Positions 24,272 through 33,937 of a stretch of 42,533 nt of DNA are shown here, one piece after another (the stretch's first letter is position 1; every line of letters starts with the position of its first letter). The notes beneath the pieces were generated by a model. That model made no database searches, was not told where the DNA came from, and saw nothing but the letters and a program-made list of their open reading frames with translations. Both the position numbers and the translations under genes were made by a program. This DNA is from Candidatus Gottesmanbacteria bacterium RIFCSPHIGHO2_02_FULL_39_14 (lineage in GTDB: Bacteria > Patescibacteriota > Microgenomatia > 2-02-FULL-39-11): the NCBI GenBank assembly GCA_001779205.1, contig MFJM01000014.1:33236-75768 (forward strand), read 5' to 3'.

Positions 24272-24511
24272 ATGCAAGTTATTACTACTGTCACTCAAAA
24301 AGGACAGGTTACTTTACCGAAAAGATTAAGAGAGGCTGTCGGAATCAAAGAATACGATAAAGTTATAATCGAGAGCGGAAAAAATCACTTATTGGTTAAA
24401 CCTACTAAAGATATATTGGATTTAGCCGGAAGCTTTATTCCCCAAAAAAATAAAGGAAAATCTCCACTTCAAGCAAGAATTGCCCATGAAAAAACTTATC
24501 AAAGAGTTTAA
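24272..24511 (+). CDS. AbrB/SpoVT-type antitoxin
   Basis: A 79-residue protein. The first 50 residues form the swapped-hairpin AbrB DNA-binding domain: MQVITTVTQKGQVTLPKRLREAVGIKEYDKVIIESGKNHLLVKP, with the signature TQKGQVTLP-R. The remaining 30 residues are a basic tail that would bind the toxin. Its stop codon is directly followed by the ATG of the PIN gene, so the two are co-translated. It is the antitoxin and probable repressor of its own operon. Confidence 0.9.
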   Translation: MQVITTVTQKGQVTLPKRLREAVGIKEYDKVIIESGKNHLLVKPTKDILDLAGSFIPQKNKGKSPLQARIAHEKTYQRV

Positions 24512-24931
24512 ATGATTTATTTTATTGACTCAAATGTTTTCCTTCGCTTGCTTATAATAGATAATAAAAAACAATATAACGATTGTTTTTCTTTCATTGA
24601 AGCGATTAAACAAAACAAGTTTGACGCCATAACCAATACTTTGGTATTAGCCGAAATTGTCTGGACATTGTTATCATTTTATAAAATCCCAAAAGAAAAA
24701 GTAATAGAAGGAATTAAAGGAATTGTACAATTACGTGGATTAAAAATAATTGATTCTTACAATCAATTGCTGGCTTTAAAGTTGTATGAAATTTATTCCA
24801 TAAAATATATTGACTCTTTAATTGCTTCAAGTGAAGGGATTTCAAATAAAAAGATATGCATTGTTTCCTATGATACTGATTTTGACAAACTCCGCTTACT
24901 CCGCAAAGAACCGGGACAAGTTACCTCTTGA
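24512..24931 (+). CDS. PIN-domain toxin (VapC-type)
   Basis: A 139-residue PIN ribonuclease toxin. The first acidic ligand is in MIYFIDSNVFLRLL (Asp6), a central Glu is in NTLVLAEIVWTLLSFY, and the last pair lies in KYIDSLIASSEG and SYDTDFDKL, so all four positions of the active site appear present. It probably cuts a specific RNA when the antitoxin is degraded. It immediately follows the AbrB-type antitoxin with no gap, and its stop codon overlaps the -35 box of the groESL promoter. Confidence 0.9.
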   Translation: MIYFIDSNVFLRLLIIDNKKQYNDCFSFIEAIKQNKFDAITNTLVLAEIVWTLLSFYKIPKEKVIEGIKGIVQLRGLKIIDSYNQLLALKLYEIYSIKYIDSLIASSEGISNKKICIVSYDTDFDKLRLLRKEPGQVTS

Positions 24932-24956
24932 CAAGATTTTAAACTTTTTCTAAAAT
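24928..24956 (+). promoter_or_regulatory. groESL sigma-70 type promoter
   Basis: TTGACA (24928-24933), a 17-base spacer and TAAAAT (24951-24956). The operator described separately starts at the end of the -10 box, so binding there would block transcription. Confidence 0.75.
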
Positions 24957-24981
24957 AGCACTCACTTTAATAAACTGCCAA
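24955..24981 (+). promoter_or_regulatory. Degenerate CIRCE operator (HrcA-type)
   Basis: The consensus is TTAGCACTC-N9-GAGTGCTAA. Here ATAGCACTC (24955-24963) matches 8 of 9, the spacer is exactly nine bases, and AACTGCCAA (24973-24981) matches 6 of 9. The position, right after the -10 box of groESL, is where HrcA normally acts. The weak right arm leaves some doubt. Confidence 0.5.
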
Positions 24982-25016
24982 ATTATAGAATTTATATTTT
25001 ATAGGAGGTATGTATA

Positions 25017-25319
25017 ATGTATATCAAAGCATCATCTATCAAACCCTTGTTTGATAATATTTTAATAAAACCGTCAGAAGAAGAAGCTAAAACTCCTTCA
25101 GGTATAGTTCTCCCCGATACTGCTAAAGAAAAACCCCAGATAGGCAAAGTCATGGCAGTCGGGCCGGGAGGAACCACCGAAGACGGAAAGAAAATCATCA
25201 TGCAAGTTAAAGTCGGACAAAAAGTTGTCTATAAAAAATGGGGTGGTAATGAAATCAGAGTCGATCAGGAAGAATGGCTGTTAGTTGAACAAAAAGATAT
25301 TTTAGCAATTATTGAATAA
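25017..25319 (+). CDS. groES: Co-chaperonin GroES
   Basis: A 100-residue 10-kDa chaperonin, the lid of the GroEL ring. Typical features: the start IKPLFDNILIKPSEEEAKTPSGIVLPDTAKEKPQIGKVMAVGPG, in which residues about 21-35 are the mobile loop that contacts GroEL (TPSGIVLP), and the C-terminal VVYKKWGGNEIRVDQEEWLLVEQKDILAII. A Shine-Dalgarno AGGAGG (25003-25008) lies eight bases before ATG, unlike most genes here. Controlled by the promoter and operator above and followed by groEL after 14 bases. Confidence 0.97.
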   Translation: MYIKASSIKPLFDNILIKPSEEEAKTPSGIVLPDTAKEKPQIGKVMAVGPGGTTEDGKKIIMQVKVGQKVVYKKWGGNEIRVDQEEWLLVEQKDILAIIE

Positions 25320-25330
25320 AAGGAGGATAA

Positions 25331-26968
<1,638 letters not shown>

Positions 26969-26996
26969 AGTAATTTAGCGTTATAAAAACAAAAAG

Positions 26997-27034
26997 TCCC
27001 GCTGATGACGGAAGTCATAATAGCGGGATTTTAC
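26997..27034. terminator. Bidirectional terminator between groEL and the RelE-type gene
   Basis: TCCCGCT (26997-27003) pairs with AGCGGGA (27022-27028), with an inner ATGAC/GTCAT stem around GGAA. T-rich tail ATTTTA on the plus side and an A-rich run (26985-26995) on the other, suiting convergent genes. Confidence 0.75.
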
Positions 27035-27291
27035 TGGTAAGTAGTACTTGTTCTTCTTCTGATATCCGCAATAATTATGATTTTTTTCTCATCATCTGTA
27101 TCAAAAAGAATTCGATAATCTCCGATTCTTTTTCGATATTCGGCAACGGGATAGTTTGTCAGCTTAATCGTACCTGAAGAATAAGGATTTTCTTCCAATT
27201 TTAAGATAATTTCTTTTATTTTTAACTGATATTCTTTAGGGATTTTTTTATATGATTTTTCAGCTTGCTTTGTAAAAAGAGCCGTATACAT
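27031..27291 (-). CDS. RelE/ParE-type toxin
   Basis: An 86-residue protein of the RelE/ParE fold. It opens MYTALFTKQAEKSYKKIPKEYQLKIKEIILKL, followed by NPYSSGTIKLTNYPVAEYRKRIGDYRILF and a final beta strand KKIIIIADIRRRTSTTYQ. The RxGDYRILF core (about residues 55-63) is the most diagnostic element. RelE members cut mRNA on the ribosome, ParE members act on gyrase; the Arg-rich end fits RelE more than ParE. It sits one base after the antitoxin stop on the minus strand. Confidence 0.88.
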   Translation of the reverse strand: MYTALFTKQAEKSYKKIPKEYQLKIKEIILKLEENPYSSGTIKLTNYPVAEYRKRIGDYRILFDTDDEKKIIIIADIRRRTSTTYQ

Positions 27292-27292
27292 A

Positions 27293-27604
27293 CTATCTAA
27301 TGCCTAGCTCTTTGAATAATTTACTGGCTTTTTTCCCTTTTCCCTGTTTTACCTGCTCAACTTCATAGATTATTGATTTAATATATTCTTTATTTGCCAA
27401 CTCTTTCAAAGAATCCTCCAACTCTTCATTGAGCTCCTTCATCTCAATATATTTATCCAAAGATAAAAGCATCGCTGCGGGTTTACCGTTCTGGGTAACC
27501 ACGATTTCCTCTTTTCTTCTTTGTAATTTATTAAGAAGGGCAGTTAAATTTTTTCTCAATTCATAAGCCCCGATAAAAGTTGACTGAATTATATCCATAT
27601 CCAT
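27293..27604 (-). CDS. Phd/YefM-type antitoxin
   Basis: A 103-residue antitoxin. The DNA-binding fold is seen in IIQSTFIGAYELRKNLTALLNKLQRRKEEIVVTQNGKPAAMLLSLDKYIEM (residues 4-55), where VTQNGKPAAMLLS is the usual Phd/YefM hairpin. The C-terminal part is helical and basic, ready to wrap the toxin. It precedes the RelE-type gene in a two-gene operon. The start has two nearby ATGs (residues 1 and 3), both 27-33 bases downstream of the -10 box. Confidence 0.88.
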   Translation of the reverse strand: MDMDIIQSTFIGAYELRKNLTALLNKLQRRKEEIVVTQNGKPAAMLLSLDKYIEMKELNEELEDSLKELANKEYIKSIIYEVEQVKQGKGKKASKLFKELGIR

Positions 27605-27630
27605 TATGATAACTTTATATAAACATAACG

Positions 27631-27659
27631 ATTATATAATGTAAAAAAAATTTTGTCAA
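27631..27659 (-). promoter_or_regulatory. Consensus sigma-70 promoter of the RelBE module
   Basis: On the minus strand TTGACA (27659-27654), a 17-base spacer and TATAAT (27636-27631), an ideal match. The palindrome TTTATATAAA (27615-27624) between the -10 box and the ATG is a candidate operator for the antitoxin. Confidence 0.75.
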
Positions 27660-27675
27660 CTTAAAATGTTACGTG

Positions 27676-27684
27676 TGCTAAAAT
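27676..27684 (+). promoter_or_regulatory. Extended -10 promoter of the aldo/keto reductase gene
   Basis: TGCTAAAAT (TG 27676-27677, -10 TAAAAT 27679-27684), nine bases before the ATG at 27694 and with no Shine-Dalgarno. The predicted message is leaderless or nearly so. It faces away from the RelBE promoter only 17 bases distant. Confidence 0.55.
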
Positions 27685-27693
27685 GAATTATTA

Positions 27694-28737
27694 ATGAAGT
27701 ATAGAATTTTAGGAAAGACAGGTCTGAAAGTATCGGAAATTGGCATGGGTACCTGGCAACTGGCCGATGATCCCAACTGTTGGGTTGGAGCAGATTTAAA
27801 GGAGAGTTTAAGATCTTTACATAAATTTGTTGAGTTAGGCGGAAATTTTATTGATACTGCTTGGGTTTACGGCTATTCATCACAATATCCCAGCCGTCAT
27901 CCGTCAGAAGAATTAATCGGTAAATATCTGAAAGAATCAGGTAAAAGAAACAAAATTGTTATTGCCACCAAAGTAGTACCGAAGAATTGGAAATGGCCGG
28001 CTTGGAACGGAATACCGATTTCGGAAGTATTTCCTCCCAAGCATATAGAGAAGTGTGTCAATGATTCTTTGAGAAGTTTAGGGATCGAAACAATTGACCT
28101 GATGCAGTTTCACGTCTGGCAGGATTATTTTGCTGATGATGATAATTGGAAAAATACAGTAAAAAAAATAATTAAATCAGGTAAAGTGCGGTTTTGGGGT
28201 CTGTCAATAAATGATTTCCAACCGAGTAATTGTGTTAAAACAATTAAAACTGGATTAATTTCTACCGTTCAGTGTATTTTTAATATTTTCCATCAAAAGC
28301 CAAAAATTAGACTCTTTCCCATAGCTAAACAATTTAATATCGGTATTATTACCAGAGTACCGTTAGACGAAGGAGGATTAACAGGAAAATTTAATTCAGC
28401 AACAAGATTTTCTTCAGGCGATTTTCGGCAAAAATATTTCACGCCAGCAAGGCTGGTTGAACTAAAAAAAAGAACTGATAATCTTGAGAAATTATTAAAT
28501 GGAGAAGCAAAGAATCTTACTGAACTTGCCCTCCGATTTAATTTGTCATTTGAAGAAGTGACGACTGTCATTCCGGGAATGAGGAAAATCGGGTATGTCG
28601 AGACCAATACTGCAGTTTCTGATAGCCGAATATTATCAAGAGATTTATTGAGCGTACTTAAAAATCATGCCTGGGAACGGAATTTCTACCCCATGCCCGA
28701 TCCTTCCTTGGCTGTTTCAAATTATATCGAGCAATAA
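27694..28737 (+). CDS. Aldo/keto reductase
   Basis: A 347-residue NADPH-type (beta-alpha)8 reductase. Seen: MKYRILGKTGLKVSEIGMGTWQLA (family start), FIDTAWVYGYSS with the catalytic Asp-Tyr, ATKVVPKNWKW (catalytic Lys), and SLGIETIDLMQFHVWQDYF (catalytic His). The C-terminal VTTVIPGMRKIGYVETN is the cofactor-binding loop. Substrates of this subfamily are usually aldehydes or ketones; which one is unknown. A terminator follows the stop directly. Confidence 0.92.
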   Translation: MKYRILGKTGLKVSEIGMGTWQLADDPNCWVGADLKESLRSLHKFVELGGNFIDTAWVYGYSSQYPSRHPSEELIGKYLKESGKRNKIVIATKVVPKNWKWPAWNGIPISEVFPPKHIEKCVNDSLRSLGIETIDLMQFHVWQDYFADDDNWKNTVKKIIKSGKVRFWGLSINDFQPSNCVKTIKTGLISTVQCIFNIFHQKPKIRLFPIAKQFNIGIITRVPLDEGGLTGKFNSATRFSSGDFRQKYFTPARLVELKKRTDNLEKLLNGEAKNLTELALRFNLSFEEVTTVIPGMRKIGYVETNTAVSDSRILSRDLLSVLKNHAWERNFYPMPDPSLAVSNYIEQ

Positions 28738-28740
28738 TAA

Positions 28741-28768
28741 GCACCGAATTTATCGGGGTTTTTTTCAT
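28741..28768 (+). terminator. Terminator of the aldo/keto reductase gene
   Basis: CACCGA and TCGGGG form a short GC stem around ATTTA, then TTTTTTT from about 28761. Position just after the stop codon fits a Rho-independent terminator. Confidence 0.7.
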
Positions 28769-28795
28769 TGAGATTAGAAAAAAACAGCTCTGATA

Positions 28796-28804
28796 TGGTA
28801 TATT
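28796..28804 (+). promoter_or_regulatory. Extended -10 promoter of the PEGA/SH3 gene
   Basis: TGGTATATT (TG 28796-28797, -10 TATATT 28799-28804), six bases before the ATG at 28811. A leaderless transcript is expected. Confidence 0.5.
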
Positions 28805-28810
28805 AAAACC

Positions 28811-29665
28811 ATGAACCGGAAGACTATTCTGGTTATTATTTTATTTTTATTTGCCTTACTTTTCGTAGTCTATAAACTGGTTATTGCTAAGCCGGGTGGA
28901 ATCGCCGGACTTAAAGTTATCTCCGATCCCAATTCCAGTATCTATCTGGATGATAAATTTATCGGTAAAACCCCTTACGAAGGCCGTCACTCCAGCGGCG
29001 AATACATTTTAAAATTAACATCTGAAGATGGCGGATCTAATAATGTTCCCTGGCAGGATAAAATCATTTTAACATCGGGGACTCTGACTTACATTAAGAA
29101 AGATTTGGGTTCAAGCGATTTATTTTCTTCCGGTGAAGTTGTTTATCTGGAAGCTATAGATAAAGATGAGATTCAATTAACCATAACCTCAACACCCGAT
29201 GCTGCCGTTGTCTCCATTGACGGATTGGAAAAAGGTATCACTCCTTTAAATTTGCCCATCACCGAGGGTGAACACGATGTGGTTGTCAATTCCACCGGTT
29301 TTATCGGCAGGACAGTCAAATTGAAAGCAGTAAAAAGTTTCAGGGTTGTTGTAAAAATACAATTAGCCTTGTCTCCCGAATCTACTGTTTCACCCACGCC
29401 CTCGGTACCTGGAACTACACCCGCAGATACCTCTCCTTCTCCTGAAAGTAGTCAAACCAATAAACCATATGTATTAATAAAAGACACCCCTACAGGATTT
29501 TTACGGGTACGTCTGGATGCATCTCTGTCGGCTACAGAAGTTGCCCAATTGACCCCTGGTGCCAAAGTGCCGTATTTTGAAGAAAAATCCGGCTGGTTTA
29601 AGGTGGCCTATGAAGAAGGAAAAGAAGGTTGGGTTTCTTCCCGTTACGCCGAAAAAGTGGAATAA
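28811..29665 (+). CDS. Membrane-anchored PEGA and SH3-like surface protein
   Basis: A 284-residue protein with one N-terminal membrane helix (about residues 5-24). Two PEGA-like beta domains follow: GLKVISDPNSSIYLDDKFIGKTPY (about 34-57) and LTITSTPDAAVVSIDGLEKGITPLNLPITEGEHDVVV (about 122-158). A Pro/Ser/Thr-rich linker (about 190-220) leads to a bacterial SH3 domain: LRVRLDASLSATEVAQLTPGAKVPYFEEKSGWFKVAYEEGKEGWVSSRYAEKVE. It probably sits at the cell surface, binding cell-wall or polysaccharide material. It is convergent with the WecA-like gene. Confidence 0.85.
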   Translation: MNRKTILVIILFLFALLFVVYKLVIAKPGGIAGLKVISDPNSSIYLDDKFIGKTPYEGRHSSGEYILKLTSEDGGSNNVPWQDKIILTSGTLTYIKKDLGSSDLFSSGEVVYLEAIDKDEIQLTITSTPDAAVVSIDGLEKGITPLNLPITEGEHDVVVNSTGFIGRTVKLKAVKSFRVVVKIQLALSPESTVSPTPSVPGTTPADTSPSPESSQTNKPYVLIKDTPTGFLRVRLDASLSATEVAQLTPGAKVPYFEEKSGWFKVAYEEGKEGWVSSRYAEKVE

Positions 29666-29673
29666 GCTTTAGC

Positions 29674-30756
29674 TCATTCCATGTCGTTGGCCGTTTTTTC
29701 AGGTAGTTTTTTGAAGAAGTTTACCCATAAAATAAAGGAAAAAATAATAATCACGATTAGTAATGCAGCGAATAATTTCTGTTTTGGGGAAAGTACTAAC
29801 GCCAGAAATCCCGCTATTAGGGAAATGCTCCAATAAAACAGAGCGATTCTTCTTTTACTCCAGCCGATAATTAGTAAGTGATGGTGCAAATGACCCGAAG
29901 TTGCTTTAACCGGAGATGATCCGGAAAAAATTCTCCTGAAAAAAATAAAGGCCGCATCGGTCATCGGAACTGCCAGAACAAATAAGGCTGTTCCGAACTT
30001 GGCATAGGAAAGAATAGCCAGAACTGACAGCATGAAGCCTGCTAAAGTCTTACCTCCATATCCGGGCATAATTTTTTGCGGGTAATAATTCCAGGGGAGA
30101 AAGCCCAAAAAAGCTCCGGCTGTGATAAAAGATAAAGCTGTCACATAATGTTGGCTGGGATCGGCAATATATCTTAAGGATAAAATTCCGATTATTATTG
30201 CTGAAATTGCTACAAAACCGGGCAGTTGTCCGTCTACTCCTCCTGACCAGCCGACTATATTCGTTGTCCAGACAATCCAAAGAAGCGCAAAAAAATGAGC
30301 TGCTGAAATCGTTAAGTCAATTCCTAATACATCAAAAGTCAGGTTTATTTTATCAAAATGTAAGATTCCTCCCAAAGGATTGGTAATGTAAGGAATATTA
30401 ATTCCGGATAAAATTACGGCTAAAGCAGCCAGACAATTAAATAAAAATCTAATATACGGTGAGCGGTCTCGTTTGTCATCCCATAATCCGACTAAGATAA
30501 GAATTAGACTCCCTATAAAAATTCCTATTAACTGAAGATTTATTTTTAGTAAAAATATTATGGGTAAAAATATCCCTAAAAAAATCGGTACTCCTCCTCC
30601 TCTGGGGATACTTCCCAAATGGGTATGAGCAGGATGAGGACGACGGGCAATATCATCAACCAGCCTATATTTTTTCGCCCATTTGATAGTCAATGGAGTC
30701 AATGAAAAGCTGATTAGAAGTGAAATAATTGATAGAATGATAAATGTCAAAAGCAT
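29674..30756 (-). CDS. WecA/TagO-type sugar-1-phosphate transferase
   Basis: A 360-residue integral membrane enzyme with about ten helices. It joins a UDP-sugar-1-phosphate to undecaprenyl phosphate, the first step of a surface glycan. Diagnostic cytoplasmic loops: VDDIARRPHPAHTHLGSIPRGGG (about residues 36-58), GLWDDKRDRSP (Asp pair), NIVGWSGGVDGQLPG, and FFRRIFSGSSPVKATSGHLHHHLL, whose HLHHH motif is typical of WecA/TagO rather than MraY. With the GT2 and GT39 neighbours it suggests a lipid-linked sugar pathway. It ends facing the PEGA/SH3 gene. Confidence 0.9.
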   Translation of the reverse strand: MLLTFIILSIISLLISFSLTPLTIKWAKKYRLVDDIARRPHPAHTHLGSIPRGGGVPIFLGIFLPIIFLLKINLQLIGIFIGSLILILVGLWDDKRDRSPYIRFLFNCLAALAVILSGINIPYITNPLGGILHFDKINLTFDVLGIDLTISAAHFFALLWIVWTTNIVGWSGGVDGQLPGFVAISAIIIGILSLRYIADPSQHYVTALSFITAGAFLGFLPWNYYPQKIMPGYGGKTLAGFMLSVLAILSYAKFGTALFVLAVPMTDAAFIFFRRIFSGSSPVKATSGHLHHHLLIIGWSKRRIALFYWSISLIAGFLALVLSPKQKLFAALLIVIIIFSFILWVNFFKKLPEKTANDME

Positions 30757-30776
30757 TAAAATCGGCTTGTGTCTGA

Positions 30777-31130
30777 TTAAGTTATTAAAAAGATAATCCT
30801 GATAAACGTTAAAAGTAAAGCTAGAGTTACCATCAATGCCGATATGAGAAGAATTTTAGCAGCTAATTTTTCCCAATGAAAAATAAATATCGCCAGAATA
30901 AAATGTATTGTGAATAGTGAAACTGAAAAAAAGGGCAGGATCAGAAAACCAATAGGACTTGTCAATTGCTCATTACCCCGGGCCAACGAATAGAATAGTG
31001 GCATTTCGGCAGGCAGTTCCCTCCATTTCCAGATAATCATGGCTAAAAAGAGGAAACTGATTAAAATAAAAGACTGGCAAATTTTTATAACCAGAGAATC
31101 CTCTAAGAGTTCTTTAATCTTTCTTTTCAT
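30777..31130 (-). CDS. Small membrane protein of unknown function
   Basis: A 117-residue protein with three helices: about residues 20-40 (ILISFLFLAMIIWKWRELP), 58-82 (FLILPFFSVSLFTIHFILAIFIF) and 93-115. Between the first two is PAEMPLFYSLARGNEQLTSP, a short extracytoplasmic loop. No enzymatic motif is visible. Its ATG shares one base with the stop of the upstream GT39-type gene and it lies 20 bases before the WecA-like gene, so it belongs to the same envelope operon. Confidence 0.7.
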   Translation of the reverse strand: MKRKIKELLEDSLVIKICQSFILISFLFLAMIIWKWRELPAEMPLFYSLARGNEQLTSPIGFLILPFFSVSLFTIHFILAIFIFHWEKLAAKILLISALMVTLALLLTFIRIIFLIT

Positions 31131-32440
31131 TATTGTTGAATAAGAAGCTCAAATGATGCGTCATCTTTCACCATAAATACCCGCGAAGGAGGTAAGGGGA
31201 AATCTGTTTTTGAAATATTAGGAAAAACTACATTGACACCAATATAGTTGGGAATATGGATATTTTGCGGGTTATAAACAAAAGTTTTATTGGGATATTT
31301 ATAATAATAGGCAGATTCCAAAAAGCCAATCGGTGTCAAAGCGTAAACTTCATCGTTTTCATTTGCTATATAATTGATCTCATTAAATATTGTTTTGAAA
31401 TCGGTTTTTTTCCTGAAGGGAGTAATATAAATGTTAAATAGTATAATAAGTAGCATCCAAACAAAAGCAACACTCTTTCTTACGGTTTTATTTTTTATGG
31501 AAATTATCCCGATAAAGACGGCTATTACCTCAAATACCGTCACAAAAATCATATATCTGTTGACATATATAGGACGCTTCCCAACAGAATAAGACAAAAC
31601 TATAAGAAGCGGAATGACAATAGGGTATATAAAAATATCTCCCTTCAATTTTTTATTCATGACTCCCAGAATTAAAAAGAAGAGTATTGCCAAAGATAAT
31701 AAAAATGTATATTGCCATAACGATCCTGGTGTTCCTTCGTAGGCGGTAAATAAATTCCCGAGAACTGATTTAATTAGCTGTAGGTCAACAGGATATAACC
31801 AGGATTCTTTGGATTTGATAAATTGAACTGCCAAAATAGGAATCCAGGGAAGAAAAAACAAAATCGGGGAAAGTGTTTTTAATAAATATCGTCTCGTTTT
31901 AATATGAAAAAAGTTATAAACAACCAGAGATAATATAACCAGGATAAAAAAAGAATGGCTATAAAGGCCTAAAATTGAAGCAATGATATAACCTTTCCAG
32001 TTTTTAATATAGAAGTAATAAATTGCTGCCGTTGCCATTAAAGCGTAAAGCGAATACATCCTCATTTCGAAGGCATAATAAATTAACATCGGGTTGAATA
32101 AATAAAAGAATGCCAGATAATATGGTTGTTTTTTAGAGGTTAAATGCCTGCTTAAAAGAAAGGCAAAGTAGGTTCCCGTCAAATGGAATAGGAAAGATAA
32201 AAGCCGAAGCAATATGTCAGATTGTCCGGCTAGATAAATCCATAAGTGAAGAAGAAGATAATAGAGAGGCGGATTAAAATCATTGGCAGTATTAATAATA
32301 ATTCTAAATATGCTGGGTTTAGCCATAAAATAAGAAAAGGCTTCATCTCTCCACACAGATTGCGTCAGATAAAAAATAGGAGTTTGGTATGTCAGGAAAT
32401 TTAAAAGACCAACGACTAAAGACCAAAGACTATTCATCAT
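31130..32440 (-). CDS. GT39/ArnT-like integral membrane glycosyltransferase
   Basis: A 436-residue protein with about ten membrane helices. The N-terminal outer loop is SVWRDEAFSYFMAKPSIFRIIINTANDFNPPLYYLLLHLWIYLAG, the typical GT-C acidic loop (WRDEA) followed by the NPPLYY motif. This is the arrangement in bacterial lipid-linked mannosyl and arabinosyl transferases. The donor should be a polyprenyl-phosphate sugar, the acceptor a surface glycan or protein. It overlaps the upstream GT2 gene by four bases, indicating a joint pathway. Confidence 0.85.
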   Translation of the reverse strand: MMNSLWSLVVGLLNFLTYQTPIFYLTQSVWRDEAFSYFMAKPSIFRIIINTANDFNPPLYYLLLHLWIYLAGQSDILLRLLSFLFHLTGTYFAFLLSRHLTSKKQPYYLAFFYLFNPMLIYYAFEMRMYSLYALMATAAIYYFYIKNWKGYIIASILGLYSHSFFILVILSLVVYNFFHIKTRRYLLKTLSPILFFLPWIPILAVQFIKSKESWLYPVDLQLIKSVLGNLFTAYEGTPGSLWQYTFLLSLAILFFLILGVMNKKLKGDIFIYPIVIPLLIVLSYSVGKRPIYVNRYMIFVTVFEVIAVFIGIISIKNKTVRKSVAFVWMLLIILFNIYITPFRKKTDFKTIFNEINYIANENDEVYALTPIGFLESAYYYKYPNKTFVYNPQNIHIPNYIGVNVVFPNISKTDFPLPPSRVFMVKDDASFELLIQQ

Positions 32441-33921
32441 ATTTTCTTCGTCACCTTATATTCTATTCTTTTACCAAGAAGTAATCTGGTATGAGCTTCC
32501 AAAGCCGGAAGTGATGATAATAAAAAAGAGACAACCGGAAGAAGTATCCATTGAAAAAGGAGGAGCGGAGTTTTCGCAATAGAGAAGCTGGCCGGACGTT
32601 TAGGCCTGGATTTAGCATCGATAATTATTAACACCAAGAGAAATACAGTAGTTATGGTTAAAATGAGACCCGAAAGCCTGGGCAAATTATGTCCTAATGC
32701 AGTCCGGCTGAAGACCGGATTGATCACTTGTAGCACATAGGCCCCCAGAGTCAAAAGAAAAAAAGAGGTCGGCCAAAATAGATGCGTTTCCCCCACATGT
32801 ATAAGTCTTAATACCTTAGGTAAAATTGGAATTTGCGGAGTTGTCAACGACATATATAAAGCGTAAGGAATATCGGTTACTCCCCATGCCCAACGCTTTT
32901 CCTGTTCATATCTTGAACGCATAGTTGATAAGAAACCGTAATTATTGACTGCATCCCGTGTTATGGTCAGATAAATTGGCAATGTTTTTACTTTTTCCCC
33001 GTATGTAAAGAAAGCCTGAAGGAAAATATGCCAATCTTCAGGAATGATATCAGTATCCCAATAACCGATATCCTCTAACATCCTTAACGATAAGGAATAA
33101 GTGGAAATCTGAATTAACGAGTCCGTCCGGGCTAAAGCTGCCAGTCTGCCGATCGAAGAAATAGTAGCCTGGATTCTGACAGGCAGGGAAACCTCCCAGA
33201 AATTACTATAAAGAAGAACCGGTGACCAGTAAAAATGGTAATATCGCTCCCTGTCATTAAGAAATAGGTAAGCCAGGTATGAAAAATATTTTGGCGGGAT
33301 AAGGGAATCAGCATCACAGGAAGTCACCGTTACCAGATCCCTGTTAATTTTAAGTTTGCGGACTGCTTTACTTAGAAATTTAGAGGCAAAAGCCGAATTA
33401 CTGGCTTTGCCGACAACCTCATTTTCAATTCTAGGATGAAAAGTTGCAGTAATAAAACCGAATTTATTTTTAAATCCTTCAGTTAATATTTTTGCCCGAC
33501 GGTAAGCCTCCGTTCCTTCTCTTTTTTCCATTGCCAGAATTATAATCAGTCTCTTTTTGGGAAAATCCTGGCCAGAAAGAAATTCTAAAGTCCGGGTTAC
33601 TTTCTCAACACTTTCTTTGTAATTGGTAATTATGATTGCCTGATAAATATTTTTAAAATCAGCGTGTTTTTTAGCCAATTTTAACCAATTTATTTTAGAC
33701 ATTCTTTTCAATTTCAGATAACTCCAGGTGGAATATAATGTTACTGTCAAAGATTTATAGAAAAAATAAACATCAAAGGTCAATAGAAAGTAGGCCACCA
33801 CAGCCGGATGAAAAGGGGAAAGCCAGATGGGTAGGGTAATCATCAGCCAGGTAATTAGGGGAAAAATAATTTCGAATAGACGTTGGAACTGTCTCGGGTA
33901 TAGATCGAAATATCGGCCCAT
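32437..33921 (-). CDS. Membrane-bound family 2 glycosyltransferase (cellulose-synthase-like)
   Basis: A 494-residue protein with two N-terminal helices, a cytoplasmic GT2 catalytic domain and further C-terminal helices. Catalytic elements: AIIITNYKESVEKVTRTLEFLS (about residue 94), the metal-binding VTSCDADSL (about 200), the acceptor-site DTDIIPEDWHIFLQ and the QxxRW box in RSRYEQEKRWAWGV. These match processive or polyprenyl-linked GT2 enzymes. It follows tatD by 16 bases and overlaps the GT39-like gene. Product sugar unknown. Confidence 0.88.
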   Translation of the reverse strand: MGRYFDLYPRQFQRLFEIIFPLITWLMITLPIWLSPFHPAVVAYFLLTFDVYFFYKSLTVTLYSTWSYLKLKRMSKINWLKLAKKHADFKNIYQAIIITNYKESVEKVTRTLEFLSGQDFPKKRLIIILAMEKREGTEAYRRAKILTEGFKNKFGFITATFHPRIENEVVGKASNSAFASKFLSKAVRKLKINRDLVTVTSCDADSLIPPKYFSYLAYLFLNDRERYYHFYWSPVLLYSNFWEVSLPVRIQATISSIGRLAALARTDSLIQISTYSLSLRMLEDIGYWDTDIIPEDWHIFLQAFFTYGEKVKTLPIYLTITRDAVNNYGFLSTMRSRYEQEKRWAWGVTDIPYALYMSLTTPQIPILPKVLRLIHVGETHLFWPTSFFLLTLGAYVLQVINPVFSRTALGHNLPRLSGLILTITTVFLLVLIIIDAKSRPKRPASFSIAKTPLLLFQWILLPVVSFLLSSLPALEAHTRLLLGKRIEYKVTKKI

Positions 33922-33937
33922 AAGTTATTTAATTCTA

